64,000 nucleotides of DNA from Antedon bifida (GCA_963402885.1 OY727094.1:11410501-11474500); one strand, 5' to 3'; shown: positions 1 through 11,891, counted from the stretch's first letter. Numbers and translations: made by a program. Notes: generated by a model not told the origin, from the sequence alone.

Positions 1-1179
1 CAAAAGAGCAAAATTGTTGTAAGTTTTAGAAGTATGAAAGAAGTTTAACATATTTATGTAGAAATAGGATTTTTTAGCGCTAGTTCAAAGGTTTATCGCC
101 GAGGGCACAAGAAGTGAACGTTATCCTATTAAATGCCATTATTCAAAAGTGTATTAATCCATAAGCCACTATACTATAGAAAACTTTCTAAGTTTGGTTA
201 GAAAGTTTTCCAAAGTTTGCCAATGTAGACCACCATTTCATAAAGTTCGGCAAACTGCAGAAAACTAGATTAATGAGAGTCAATTAACTCTGCGAATCAA
301 ATACATTACTTTTAGAGTGTGTTGGTGCTTTCGGTCATCATGTGTCGGAGGATGTACAAAAATAAGTCATCAAAAATGAAGGCATCACAAACTTCTCCGG
401 GAGAAGGAAATTGAAAACACAATAAGCCTAAAGAAAGCGCAACAGAAACTTTTAGCACGAAGCATGTTAAGCGTAATGCGCAGTGATACATACTCAAGTG
501 AGGGCGGTACTATTGTGACGTCAGTTTGTGGATGTTTTATCAACTTGGTGTTGCAAATGCTGTTGGTTTGTTGAGCCTGTGCTGTCGTCGTTTCTTGTTT
601 ACTTTTCTCAGTCGACTAAAAAAATAATAATTAATTTGATTTTCTAATGATCTTTTCTCTTTTTACTTGTCATTTTAATACAAATGTGTATTTTAATGAA
701 TTCCTTTGTTGCAAAATTGATGTAATAATTTACTGCAAGCACTGCATGAAATATCAATAGGCCTAAACCTGAAATGAAATGAATTACGTTCAGAGGAGGC
801 GGATCCATGAGTTCTGAAACAGTTCAGGGATTGCTAATATTAGTTAAGAATTGGTTGATTAACTTCCGGACCATCATTCTAAAAAGGGTTCTTATCTTTT
901 ACCATTTTCTCCATTTTGCAGTGTACTTTAGTACATTTCGAGAGAGACACAATATCAGCTGAAAGTTTCGTTGAAACGCAAGGAATGTGTGAAGAAAACT
1001 TTATATATATTAGTTAACGTACATCCTACTAAATTAAATCATTCTCTATTTTTAAAAAAATATTATAAATTAAAAATATATGAAAACTTCCATACTCATT
1101 GAGAATTTTAAATGTGAGCGCGGTATCAGATCTAGCGATTAACCACCGCCGCACTTGTAGTTTTCTAATGATTTCCTAC
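1..1179. other. Intron or intergenic DNA, no exon seen
   Basis: The last ODAD1-like exon I can place ends at 1180 with a GT donor, so at least one further exon must lie either here or beyond the window start. I found no convincing coiled-coil exon here on the minus strand. Short open frames around 310-500 on both strands resemble nothing I recognise. The stretch is AT-rich with one TAGGCCTA site near 758. Confidence 0.5.
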
Positions 1180-4100
1180 CTTATGCTGTAAGTAGTTCTG
1201 TGACAGAAGAAGATCGCTAACTTTCTGCTCAATACTGCCTAAATACAGCATGACATTGCTGTCGTCAATTCCAGCCACCGAACCTAACATTTCAGTAATG
1301 GTCGATTCGTCACATTCCGCTTTACGGAACAAACTTAGAATTGCTCCCTTCAGCTGTCCCAAATTCTTGCTTAAGTGTTTTAACTTTGTTTCAAATCCAT
1401 CGCCTACTTTCGTTTTCTCTGTACACTTAGCCTGTAAGATATGATAGATATATTTCTATACGTCTATATAGGCCTGCGGCTATAAAAATGGACTGCTTCT
1501 GTCTGACTTAAGTTTTAGAAGAGAGCAAAAAATTATCTTCAACAAGTACGTGAATTTATTTCACTCAGGCCGAAATATTGACGTTGTCCTAAAACCTAGT
1601 GTTGAAAGATCTCTTTCCTTCCTTGTCTCACGATTTAGACGACAGAATATTATGAGATGAGACAATTTGGCCACGAAGGAGCAAAACCATGCCACACCTT
1701 CTGGTGGTCTTATCTTACCTCTAAATCTTTCATAATGGCATGTCTATGCTTATCCAGTTTCATTCCCTGTTTTTTGAAGCTATCAATATCCAGTTCGATA
1801 TTCTGTATTTGGTCTTGTAGCATTTCTACCTGGTTGTTCAACTCGTTCACATAGTTGAACAATGCGAAATTCTTGTCTTCGTTTTCAATGAATTTTCGAA
1901 CCAGGCCATCAAGGCTTTTTTCTCCAGTGAACTCTTTAATTCTCTCAAAAATTACATCTAAAGATTTTATCTCTTCTTCTTGAATTTTAGTGTTGGATTT
2001 TTCGTCATCTGAGGTAAAGAATATTTAATTCTCGGTTTATTAATAAAATGTTAATGTATTTTTTGTCCCGGACACCACGGCTTAAATCGTGCGCGATCAA
2101 AACTGGTAATGGCGATCTGTTTTCACGACGCGCCAGGTGACTGCACACTAGTTGTTTATAGGAGTCATTCTGCGTATGCGTTTCTCTGACTGAGAATGCA
2201 CAGACTGACATTTTTGACCTAACAACTGCGTGGCGCGTAGTAAAAATGGTATGGGCGTCAACAGTGTACCTCTTTGTTACGCACGCGTAACATTATTGTA
2301 AACGTTTGAATTATTATGCGGAAGTAGACACGCGCGTACCATTATTTATCAGAATTTGAACGCGTACAATTAAAACCATGTAGTTTTGTGGTGTCTAAAA
2401 CGATTTGCATAGAGAAAAACTTGCCAGGTGAGTGAAAGACTCCGATCAGAGGCAATTTTTTTTGGTATGTATTCAATTTGGAAACGTTTACACACACCAA
2501 ACAAAACGAATTTAAGCACATACAAGAAATTGAGTTTTGTCTTACATTTCGAAAAGAAAATAATAAAGTAATACTTAAGTTTACCTTTCTTTTTGCACTT
2601 TGCCGCTTCAATAGCCTTTATTTCCATTCTTTCCTGTGCCTTAATTGCCATAAACTCCTTCAACTTTCTGTCGTGATCAATGATTCGATGTAATTCCTTC
2701 AATTCTAAGTTGTACTGTGCTTGTTCCTTGTCACTTCTGTCACGTAGTGCCATCATTTTTGTCTGGGCTTCGTCCCTTCATTTCAAATGAATGTAAATCA
2801 ATGAAAATAATATCTGACTAGAATGACATGAACTTACACGAGAACAATCCCTCACAAACATTAAAAACGATACAAACATAAACTAGAGTATGTTGAATAG
2901 CCATTTTGAAATCAATATGATAATCTACTACTTTGAGAAAGAAAGAAGAAAAGAAAAGAACTGGAAACAGAATTCAGTCAACTACTGATGACTGGGAAAA
3001 TAAAGAAAGAACTAAAGGAAACAGAACGCAGTCAACTACTGATGACTGGGTAAAGAAAGAAAGAACTAAAGGAAACAGAACCCAGTCAACTACTGATGAC
3101 TGGGTAAAGAAAGAAAGAACTAAAGGAAACAGAACCCAGTCAACTACTGATGACTGGGTAAAGAAAGAAAGAACTAAAGGAAACAGAACCCAGTCAACTA
3201 CTGATGACTGGGAAAAGGAAGAAAGAACTAAAGGAAACAGAACCCAGTCAACTACTGATGACTGGGTAAAGGAAGAAAGAACTAAAGGAAACAGAACTCA
3301 GTCAACTACTGATGACTGGGAAAAGAAAGAAAGAACTAAAGGAAACAGAACGCAGTCAACTACTGATGACTGGGTAAAGAAAGAAAGAACTAAAGGAAAC
3401 AGAACCCAGTCAACTACTGATGACTGGGTAAAGAAAGAAAGAACTAAAGGAAACAGAACCCAGTCAACTACTGATGACTGGGTAAAGGAAGAAAGAACTA
3501 AAGGAAACAGAACCCAGTCAACTACTGATGACTGGGTAAAGGAAGAAAGAACTAAAGGAAACAGAACCCAGTCAACTACTGATGACTGGGTAAAGGAAGA
3601 AAGTAAGAACTGGAAACAGAATCCAGTCAACTACTGATGACTAGGTAAAGAAAGAAAGAACTAAAGGAAACAGAACCCAGTCAGCTGCCCCTAACTGTCA
3701 AATCAATCAGTGCGCATATGCGATTTATTTTACTCAAGACAGATTGTTGTTATGCAAGTATACATTCTCTGACAACACCATATTTTTCCGCCGACGGCAA
3801 AGTTTAACCAAGGTAATCTAACAACAGAATACTGAGCTCGCCTTGCCAAGATAGGAACTCGTAACAGTCATTTTATGTTATACCAACAGTGCTGTACAAT
3901 ATAGGCCTACACATTCTCCTGGGCGCTGTGTCTGCAAGGGGCGTGGGACTGATCGTGTACATGTCGCAGCCACATATAAACCCTTTGATCTCCGGAGTTC
4001 AGCATCCTGATGTTAGATTGCCTTGGTATAACTACCTTGCATCATAAGCTGCCGTCGACTGCTGTATAACTTCGTTCATTTCTCGCTTGACATTCTGTTG

Positions 4101-7100
4101 TTCTTTTAATAACTTTTTGTACAACGAATCAAAGATGTGCCGTTCTTGCGTCAGGTGGTCGATGTTGCATCGTAATTCTGCGTTTGCACTCAACATGTCG
4201 TTGAAGCCAATGGTTGCCTGCAACAAGAGAGATTTTGTTTTGGATTAAACACATTGACATTGGATATTATCATGGAGAAATTAAGGCCATTTTTTTCAAA
4301 GCAGTAACAAAATTATCAGTTAATACATTAACCAATAATCAGATAATTATTAAATTATTTATTGTTTAGCGGAATCGGTGAAACCCTGTTTATACAGAAA
4401 CGTTATCGGTTAATTTGTATCGGTTAATTATCGATTATTTTGTGGCTGCGGAAACACGCTGCAACTGCGCCGGCCAGAATTAACGCACAGTTTGTAATGT
4501 GGGAAATGTTACACCCTTCGGTATAGTGACTAGGCTCCAATTTGATGAATACTAGAATTTATCTCAAAATATATATGTTTTAAAAAGTGTCTAAACCTCT
4601 GTCTACACTATCAAACTAGTTTGAACAAAAAGTGTGATGTGGTAAGGATACTCAAATAATCACATTATTTGGCACCTACAGTTCAAGAAAAGCAAATCGA
4701 GAATGCACATATGGGTTGTTTTTATGTTTTCTAAATTATTCACTCTTAACGTAGTCGTTTAATGGTAATGGTTGAAGTATGGTTATATTACCTTATGGAG
4801 CCGATTCTCAAGAATTCTGAGGCGTTTGTCCGTCATTAAATGGCGTGTTTGACTTCGACTGCTATCACCCAGGGATTTATATTGATCATTCACTTTATCT
4901 TCCATAATCAAAATCTGTAAAACAATCATTTTAGTCGGTGAATTTATTGCCAATAACTGGCCGGGAAGATTCGGCCCAGGGACGATAGCGTTGCATCAGA
5001 GAGCTAAGTAGGCAAGACGTTTGTCCTGCTATGCATTGATATTGTATATCAATTAAGGTAGATAATTAAAATTATACCAGATTATATCCGACCATTTTTT
5101 AAAGAACATATGTTCTTTAAAATTATCATTAGGTGTATTTTTTTCTCTATTTGTCCACATAACCTATTACTTTTATCACATTATTTAATTTCCTTATGAA
5201 AAGCAAAATCACTTCCTCAAATTTACTAACTAAAGATTCCATTATAAAAATAAATACAATAGAACCACTGCGCAACAGTAAAGTCCCCTTGTCTACACTA
5301 TCACTATAATTCAACTTTTCCCTGCTATAACTTTACCTTTATAAAAACTTTATAAAAGTACCCATATATGAACATGATGATGTCATATCACTACCATAAT
5401 TGGGCACATCACACTTTTTTTCAGACTAGTTTGATAGTGTAGACAGAGCTTTAACAACAATGTTGTCCCCTGAATATCGGTGTTCCAAAGGAAAAGTTTT
5501 TCTGTATGATCACATCTTCAAACGTGATTTATAATAATCTAAAATAATTAAACAAACAAAAACATAAATAGAAAATAGTTTGATAACTAATTTTACCTCT
5601 TTATCCAACTCCTTGATAGCTTGTTTCTCTGTATCAATCATATTTAAATATTCATCATGGTCACAAACTAAAGAATTGATCTTCTTGGAGCATGCTCTGT
5701 CTTTCTTATCATTTGCTGTACTGGTGGCTAGCTTTAAGTTTGTCTCTATCTCGTTGTTTTCTTCCTTCAATGACTCCAAGTGGACTCTTAAAAAAAAGCA
5801 AGATACTGACAAATGTTGTTTTTTTTTACTAACAAGAGTTTGCAACAAAGAAGGAATGTTACCTTTGTTTTCTAACAAGAGTTTGTGACAAAGAGGAAAT
5901 GTTGTTTTTTGTTTACTAACAAGAGTTTGCGACAAAGAAGGAATGTTACCTTTGTTTTCTAACAAGAGTTTGTGACAAAGGGGGAAATGTTGTTTTTTGT
6001 TTACTAACAAGAGTTTGCAACAAAGAAGGAATGTTACCTTTGTTTTCTAACAAGAGTTTTCGACAAAGGGGGAAATGTTAATATTTGTTCTCTAACAAGA
6101 CTTTGCGACAAAAGAAAGTGTTACTTTGTGTTTTCTAAGAAGAGTTTGCGACAAAGGGGGAAATGTTGTTTTTGTTTACTAACAAGAGTTTGCGACAAAG
6201 AAGGAATGTTACCTTTGTTTTCTAACAAGAGTTTGTGGCAAAGGGGGAAATGTTGTTTTTTGTTTACTAACAAGAGTTTGCAACAAAGAAGGAATGTTAC
6301 CTTTGTTTTCTAACAAGAGTTTTCGACAAAGGGGGAAATGTTAATATTTGTTCTCTAACAAGAGTTTGCAACAAAGGAAAGTGTTACTTTGTGTTTCTTC
6401 CAAAGGGGGGGAAGTGTTAATATTTGTTCTCTAACAAGAGGAAAGTGTTACTTTTTGTTTTCTAAGAAGAGTTTGCGACAAAGAGGAAATATATTACTTT
6501 TGTTTCTAAGAAGAGTTTGCGACAAAGTGGAAGTGTTACTTTTTATTTTATAACAAGAGTTTGTGACAAAGGGGGAAATGTTGTTTTTTGTTTACTAACA
6601 AGAGTTTGCGACAAAGAAGGAATGTTACCTTTGTTTTCTAACAAGAGTTTGTGGCAAAGGGGGAAGTGTTAATATTTGTTCTCTAACAAGAGTTTGCGAC
6701 AAAAGAAAGTGTTACTTTGTGTTTTCTAAGAAGAGTTTGCGACAAAGGGGGAAATGTTGTTTTTGTTTACTAACAAGAGTTTGCGACAAAGAAGGAATGT
6801 TACCTTTGTTTTCTAACAAGAGTTTGTGGCAAAGGGGGAAATGTTGTTTTTTGTTTACTAACAAGAGTTTGCAACAAAGAAGGAATGTTACCTTTGTTTT
6901 CTAACAAGAGTTTTCGACAAAGGGGGAAATGTTAATATTTGTTCTCTAACAAGAGTTTGCGACAAAGGAAAGTGTTACTTTGTGTTTCTTCCAAAGGGGG
7001 GGGGGGGGGAAGTGTTAATATTTGTTCTCTAACAAGAGGAAAGTGTTACTTTTTGTTTTCTAAGAAGAGTTTGCGACAAAGAGGAAATATATTACTTTTG

Positions 7101-7934
7101 TTTCTAAGAAGAGTTTGCGACAAAGTGGAAGTGTTACTTTTTATTTTATAACAAGAGTTTGTGACAAAGGGGGAAATGTTGTTTTTTGTTTACTAACAAG
7201 AGTTTGCGACAAAGAAGGAATGTTACCTTTGTTTTCTAACAAGAGTTTTCGACAAAGGGGGAAGTGTTAATATTTGTTCTCTAACAAGAGGAAAGTGTTA
7301 CTTTTTGTTTTCTAAGAAGAGTTTGCGACAAAGAGGAAATATATTAATTTTGTTTCTAAGAAGAGTTTGCGACAAAGTGGAAGTGTTACTTTTTATTTTA
7401 TAACAAGAGTTTGAGACAAAGGGGGAAATGTTACTTTTTGTTTTCTAAGAAGAGTTTGCTACAAAGAGGAAATATGTTACTTTTGTTTCTAAGAAGAGTT
7501 TGCGACAAAGTGGAAGTGTTACTTTTTGTTTTCTAACAAGATATTGCGACAAAGAGGAATGTTATTTTTGTTTCTAACAATAGTTTGCGACAAAGAGGAA
7601 ATGTTACTTTTGTTTCTAAGAAGAGTTTGCGACAAAGAGGAAATGTTACTTTTGTTTCTAAGAAGAGTGTGCGACAAAGAGGAAATGTTACTTTTGTTTC
7701 TAAGAAGAGTTTGCGACAAAGAGGAAATGTTACTTTTGTTTTCTAAGAAGAGTTTGCGACAAAGTGGAAGTGTTACTTTTGTTTTCTAACAAGATTTTGC
7801 GATTCTTCGAAGTAGGCCTTTCTGTCGTTTTCAAGAATCCTGTACTGTCTCTGTAAACGGGAGAGTTCTATCTCAGCCAAACAGTCATTATCAGCTTCAC
7901 TGATGTCAGATCGTCGACTTGTAGGCCTATTCAT
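1180..7934 (-). CDS. ODAD1: ODAD1/CCDC63-like outer dynein arm docking coiled-coil protein, 3' end missing
   Basis: Seven coding exons on the minus strand: 7934-7777 (start ATG at 7934), 5786-5597, 4914-4792, 4217-4036, 2775-2585, 2008-1719 and 1431-1180. All have AG/GT borders and phases agree at every junction, giving 462 codons with no stop. A non-coding 5' exon is implied by the acceptor just before 7939. The product is coiled coil almost throughout. Family signatures are EIELSRLQRQYRILENDRKAY near the N-terminus, the RLRILENRLHK region, ELKELHRIIDHDRKLKEFM, and NFALFNYVNE, the last being typical of CCDC114, CCDC63 and the algal docking subunit. Known role of the family: part of the complex that anchors outer dynein arms to ciliary doublet microtubules. 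Vertebrate members have about 560-670 residues, so 100-200 C-terminal residues are probably off the window. I cannot separate ODAD1 from CCDC63 orthology. Introns carry MITEs and two minisatellites. Confidence 0.88.
2935..3690. repeat. 54-bp minisatellite with a hairpin in every unit
   Basis: About 13 head-to-tail copies of a 54-bp unit lie in an ODAD1-like intron. Because 54 is a multiple of three, the plus strand stays open for 234 codons (18-residue repeat containing TKGNRTQSTTDDW) and the minus strand for about 110. The intronic position and opposite strand argue against coding. Each standard unit contains ACCCAGTCA, an 8-nt loop and TGACTGGGT, a perfect 9-bp stem. Units differ by few substitutions, mainly aaagaa versus aaggaa, so the array is young. 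Confidence 0.9.
4300..4480. mobile_element. MITE-like element with ATCGGTTAA motifs, related to 38440-38630
   Basis: The stretch is rich in TAATTATCGGTTAA-like words and ends in a segment whose reverse complement contains GTGTTTCCGCAGCCA. The same words occur in the opposite orientation at about 38447-38480. The two segments look like diverged copies of one short non-coding element. Ends and target duplication could not be fixed. Confidence 0.4.
4597..4650. mobile_element. Solo end of the CTGTCTACACTATCAAAC MITE family
   Basis: One terminal repeat (CTGTCTACACTATCAAACTA) followed by GTTTGAACAAAAAGTGTGATG, with no matching opposite end nearby. It is a half copy of the element seen complete at 13034-13202. 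Confidence 0.6.
5286..5453. mobile_element. CTGTCTACACTATCAAAC MITE, degraded left end
   Basis: The right end reads ...AGTTTGATAGTGTAGACAGAGCTTTA, the inverse of the left end TTGTCTACACTATCA at 5289. The interior has the family hallmarks, an ATGATGTCATATCACTACC segment and TGGGCACATCACAC. It lies in an ODAD1-like intron. Confidence 0.7.
5800..7800. repeat. Exon/splice-donor-derived minisatellite filling intron 1 of the ODAD1-like gene
   Basis: Roughly 45 units of about 42 bp (my estimate), consensus near TTACTTTTGTTTCTAAGAAG followed by AGTTTGCGACAAAGAGGAAATG. The array starts at the exon 1 donor (7776) and reaches to within about 20 bp of the next acceptor (5787), so it makes up nearly all of the intron. 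The last 30 nt of coding exon 1 plus its donor match the repeat unit. Units next to the exon (7560-7775) are the most uniform. A 591-bp higher-order period is visible: the blocks beginning at 6128 and 6719 are near identical. G-runs of variable length (near 6406 and 6997) distinguish otherwise identical blocks. Confidence 0.9.
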
Positions 7935-8230
7935 ACTTTCTACAAAGATATAATACAAAATCTCAAAATGAAGTCAATGTGCTTCTTTTTTCTTTTAATC
8001 TTTGGATAAATTCAAACCTTGAATAGGCCATTTTGTAACTTTAAAAAAGTTGTAAAAAATGATCCAAAATTCTGATTACACTTATTACAACAAATAGTTA
8101 ATAGTTGATCAAAACACCAGTGATTTCAGGAATATTTATATTACGGTTTTATCGGGTAAATATTTTTATCCGATCCAACATTTTTTTCGAAGTGAATTAA
8201 TGTAATCAGGCCTAGGCTAAGTTTAACTAT

Positions 8231-8391
8231 AAAGCTCTATCTAAACTATTAAACTGTATGTGATGTGCCCATACATGGACATGATGATGACATACCATTG
8301 CCATATTATTTCGGGCGTATCATCACCACCATATTTTGGTACATCACATTTTTTGTCAAACTAGATTGATGATAGTGTAGACAGAGCTTAA
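8231..8391. mobile_element. CTGTCTACACTATCAAAC MITE copy
   Basis: The left end AAGCTCTATCTAAACTATTAAAC and right end GATAGTGTAGACAGAGCTTA are inverted relatives. The interior contains CATGATGATGACATACCA and TGGTACATCACATTTTTTGTC. Both ends abut TA-containing flanks, compatible with a Tc1/mariner-type TA target, but this is not proven. Confidence 0.75.
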
Positions 8392-8829
8392 TTAAGACTA
8401 CTATTCAAACAAATATGTATTTACATTTTTTTACAGATATGTTGTCCTATCCACTTACTTGGGTCTTGAAATAGTTTTTTTTTTTTTTAAATAAATAAAT
8501 ACTGCCTCGGCCTATAGTAATAGTATACAGTAATATCAATCTTGCACATCGATCTAGCCTAGGCCTAATCGTAGATCAACGATTTTGACTATTCTGTTCA
8601 TAGGCCTACTACTATAATACTAGCTAGAGGCCAAGGTTATTCCTAATATTACTATTAGCCCAGGCCTAATCAGGACAGGCCTATGTAATTTATAACACTT
8701 AAATATTGTGGAATATAAAGGTTATAAACTAACCAACCAGTTTAAGTATCAACTAGGCCTATACCAATTTGTTTTATCCCTCTCACTTTGTTGTGTCTTC
8801 TTCATATCAGGCCTAGTTTTATTTGAAGT

Positions 8830-8960
8830 AATGTTTTTGGTCGTTGCTAAGGATTCTTCTTTTCCTTCTACGCGCGCGGGATTACTTCCGAAATGCGCGC
8901 GTGGTCTAACGCCAACGCGATACGAAATTAGGTCAGCACGCGCGACGTCATCACGCTGAA
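8830..8960 (-). promoter_or_regulatory. CpG-rich promoter-like patch upstream of the ODAD1-like gene
   Basis: In otherwise AT-rich DNA this patch holds many CG dinucleotides (GCGCGC twice) and a GACGTCA half-site resembling a CRE. It lies about 1 kb upstream of the ODAD1-like start codon, where the first non-coding exon should be. A weak RFX X-box-like word, GTTGCTAAGGATTC, is at 8843-8856. The promoter role is inferred from position and composition only. Confidence 0.3.
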
Positions 8961-9640
8961 GTCAACATTCATTGATGTTTTTTGGTAAAAATAAATTACA
9001 GATTACAATACTCCTATGATGGCACTAGTTATGGAATGACGTAATGCATAAAGGAAATAAGAGTACGTGCACGTATTAGTTTGTATTGAGAGATCACGTC
9101 AGTTGGATCACGTGGGACGGCGAGCATAATCAATACGATAGGAATTGTACATACTGTAGGCCCGAGTTTTTTCCAAACTTCTCCCTAACCAACTAAATCG
9201 GTTGGGTTGATACTTTAGACGAAATATAAAACATAACATGAAATTATACAAGTGCAATTCACTTTCAAATACATTTATTTTTAGAAGTTTATCATATATT
9301 AATTTTTCTTTTGAAAATATTTCAAATGCAGTAGTGATATATTCATAGTGTATATAGTACTGTAATTCGATGCATTCCGATGAAGAATTTATCAATCCTT
9401 CTTATTTTAGAAAATTTACATTATTTTTAATATCTTACAAAATGTTTATACTGTTTTTTAATACAAGGAGACGCTGTTCAAATAAACTCAAGTTTATTAA
9501 TGTTCATAGTAAACAATATATACAAAAAAGTATAAAAAGCACATAAACAACATTTTAAAAGCTTAAAAAAAAATAAGTCAAAAGAAAAAATTGTACATGA
9601 AAATTGTTGCACGTTGAAAAACAAAATTATCTAAATTGCA
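8961..9640. other. Intergenic AT-rich DNA
   Basis: No gene recognised. The minus-strand open frame at 9108-9395 has no family resemblance and no splice context. The stretch 9420-9640 is A/T-dominated. Confidence 0.5.
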
Positions 9641-9679
9641 AAAACAAACAATAATTACATTTGAGACAACTGTAGAATG

Positions 9680-10320
9680 TTTGCACAGGTTTTTCCCTCC
9701 AATTAAAGACCACTACAATTAAAGACTCCCTCCAATTAAAGACCACTACAATTAAAGACTCCCTCCAATTAAATACCCCTGAACATGGCCCCAGTTTATC
9801 ATTTAGCATAAGAATAAGAAGCCCCCCCCCCCCCGACACAACTGAACATTTTCCTTCCAATTAAAGATCACTTTAAAAATATACTTGTTACTATAGAATA
9901 GCTATTGAAAATGTTAATAAAACCAGACAAATACTGCATTTTTTGTAATACACACAAGTGGACATTGTAAGACAAAGCAACCTGATTACATTTATTACTC
10001 CTGGGAGCAAGATAACCATTCTGACATTTAATTTCCCTCCAAATAGGGTAATTTAAAGACCATTTCTAGAGCATCTTTAGCTATAGACTTGCTCCAAGTC
10101 TGTATTTATTGTCTTTTGTTCTTAGTCCACCAGTGGACGTTTCGATTTTTGTCTGAAAATACAAGCTCAAGTAGTATACGTATAAAACGCCATATGTGCC
10201 AAAATATTTATCTTTTTACTAATATTAAGTCAAAATTCTGCCTGGAACCAAAGCTACTATAAAGACCACTAAAACCTGGGTTTCAGAAGTGGTCTTTAAC
10301 TGGAAGTTGTCCTGCATAAC
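9680..10320. mobile_element. Probable non-autonomous element with CCAATTAAAGACCAC repeats
   Basis: Three or more direct copies of CTCCAATTAAAGACCACTAC lie at 9695-9775, with a further copy near 9858. The inverse word GTGGTCTTTAACTGGAAG is at about 10288-10305. The opposed words suggest a terminal-repeat element with internal duplication. A C14 run is at about 9822. Exact termini are unclear. Confidence 0.4.
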
Positions 10321-10839
10321 ACTGTATTTCTTGCATTGCAGCAGATAAAATTAGTGTAATAATAATGGTAGTTCATTTTTATGTAGCACATATAAGCAAG
10401 TTCTCAATGTACTGCACATTATTACCCCAGTCATTTTTTGGATCAAACATGTATGGAAATATACTCCCATAATGCAGCAAGTAATTAGCACAAACTTGTG
10501 TCTTGATCTAACCCGGTATCTATTTTATACACCTGGGTGGTCTATATATTTAGCATTAATATCAATACGATTGCCATACAAACTAATAGTGTCAATATTA
10601 TTTTGGATTTTACTTAAATTTGTTTTTTTTGCTGAACATAACTAAATTTATTCTGGTTAGAGTTTGTCATAACAAAATACAAATCAAAACCATTATTTCA
10701 GTAAAAAAAATCGGAATAATTTATATTAGTTCGATTTTTACAGTGTATTGGAAGTTCTGTAAAATGTGCTATATCAAAATAATATTGTTTATGTAGAGCA
10801 TCTTGTGTGGGGTTTGTTCTGGAAATGTCTTGTCATTTA

Positions 10840-11275
10840 CAATATGACAGTTGATATATATATTGGTTGAGTATTGATATGAAAATTGTCTGATATCAGT
10901 GTATTGATTAGGTATACTGACAATTTATTGATCATTTATATTGAATTATATTGATATATGTATAATGACTCTGTATATATATTGACTATGAATGATTATA
11001 TTGTGTTGTATTCATTATTGAATCTGTATTTATTATGTGTATTAACTGTGTCACATTGATTATATGTATATTGACTGTACATTGATTATATGACTGTGGA
11101 TTGATTATATGTATTGATTGTGTCTTGACATTATTGATTATTTGTATTGATTATATGTCTTGACTGTGTATTTATTATATGAATGTGAATTGATTATATG
11201 TATTGATTGTGTATTGACACTTATTGATTATTTGTATTGATTATGATATATATATTGACTGTGTATTGATTATCT
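10840..11275. repeat. Degenerate TTGATTATATGTATTGA repeat
   Basis: Irregular repetition of ATTGATTATATG and TATTGACTGTGTATTGA words with no fixed period. It forms the 3' flank of the RING gene and extends into its last codons and stop. Confidence 0.75.
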
Positions 11276-11861
11276 TCTCTCTACAAACCGGACATATTTT
11301 CGTTGGAAGGCTATCATAGCAGGATTCACAAGAGCAGCAATGACCACATGGCATAAAAACAACGTTCTTTGCGGCTTCATCACAAATAACACAAAGTTTA
11401 GAATCCTCTGCTTCTTGCTTCAGAGACTCGATCTCCTGCAGTCGTTTCTTGAGACAAGCTTGTTCATTTTGAAGTTTAATAGAATATTCACTTTCTCTCT
11501 TCTGTGCCGCATTTCTTTCTCTTTCTAGATTGTTGATAAATTCTTCCGCTTTTTGGTGTTTAATGGACTTGATTTCATCCTGAAGGCTCTGGTTTTCTTT
11601 CGTTGTACATTGAATGGTCTCAAACATTGACGCATTTTCTTTTTCCAAACGTTCCATATTCACTAAACTTTTTCGCGCCTCCTCAACATCATTCTGCAGT
11701 AAGTCTATACAAAGTAAATGAGTTTTTATCTCACAATTTAAATTTTGTATTTTTCTTTCGGCTGTAGACAATGCCTCTTGTAATGAGTCATTTTTACTTT
11801 GCAGGTACATCACATACGAAAAAAAACCAATGACGAATATGGCTACAATAAATAATACCAT
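11241..11861 (-). CDS. Membrane-anchored coiled-coil RING finger protein, putative E3 ubiquitin ligase
   Basis: The predicted 206-residue protein starts at the first ATG after an acceptor (TTTTTGCAG just above 11867). An upstream exon therefore exists and could add residues, although the ATG lies only six bases into this exon. Residues 1-20 are a hydrophobic anchor, 21-155 a heptad-rich coiled coil, and 157-193 a C3HC4 RING with spacing C-x2-C-x11-C-x-H-x3-C-x2-C-x8-C-x2-C (CVIC, MPCGH, CPVC). This spacing is that of the C-terminal RINGs of IAP and MUL1-type ligases. By family knowledge such RINGs recruit an E2; the anchor suggests ER or mitochondrial outer membrane, which is inference. The last codons (TQSIYIS) and the stop lie in repeat sequence. 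I do not recognise a named orthologue. Confidence 0.8.
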   Translation of the reverse strand: MVLFIVAIFVIGFFSYVMYLQSKNDSLQEALSTAERKIQNLNCEIKTHLLCIDLLQNDVEEARKSLVNMERLEKENASMFETIQCTTKENQSLQDEIKSIKHQKAEEFINNLERERNAAQKRESEYSIKLQNEQACLKKRLQEIESLKQEAEDSKLCVICDEAAKNVVFMPCGHCCSCESCYDSLPTKICPVCREKIINTQSIYIS

Positions 11862-11891
11862 CTTGTCCTGCAAAAACAATATAGAAGATGT

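Noticed and set aside
2933..3637. 234-codon open frame with an 18-residue repeat
   Set aside because: It is the plus-strand reading of an intronic 54-bp minisatellite inside a minus-strand gene; openness follows from the unit length being a multiple of three.
8843..8856. RFX X-box upstream of the ODAD1-like gene
   Set aside because: It matches only about 11 of 14 consensus positions, mostly in one half, so a chance hit is likely.
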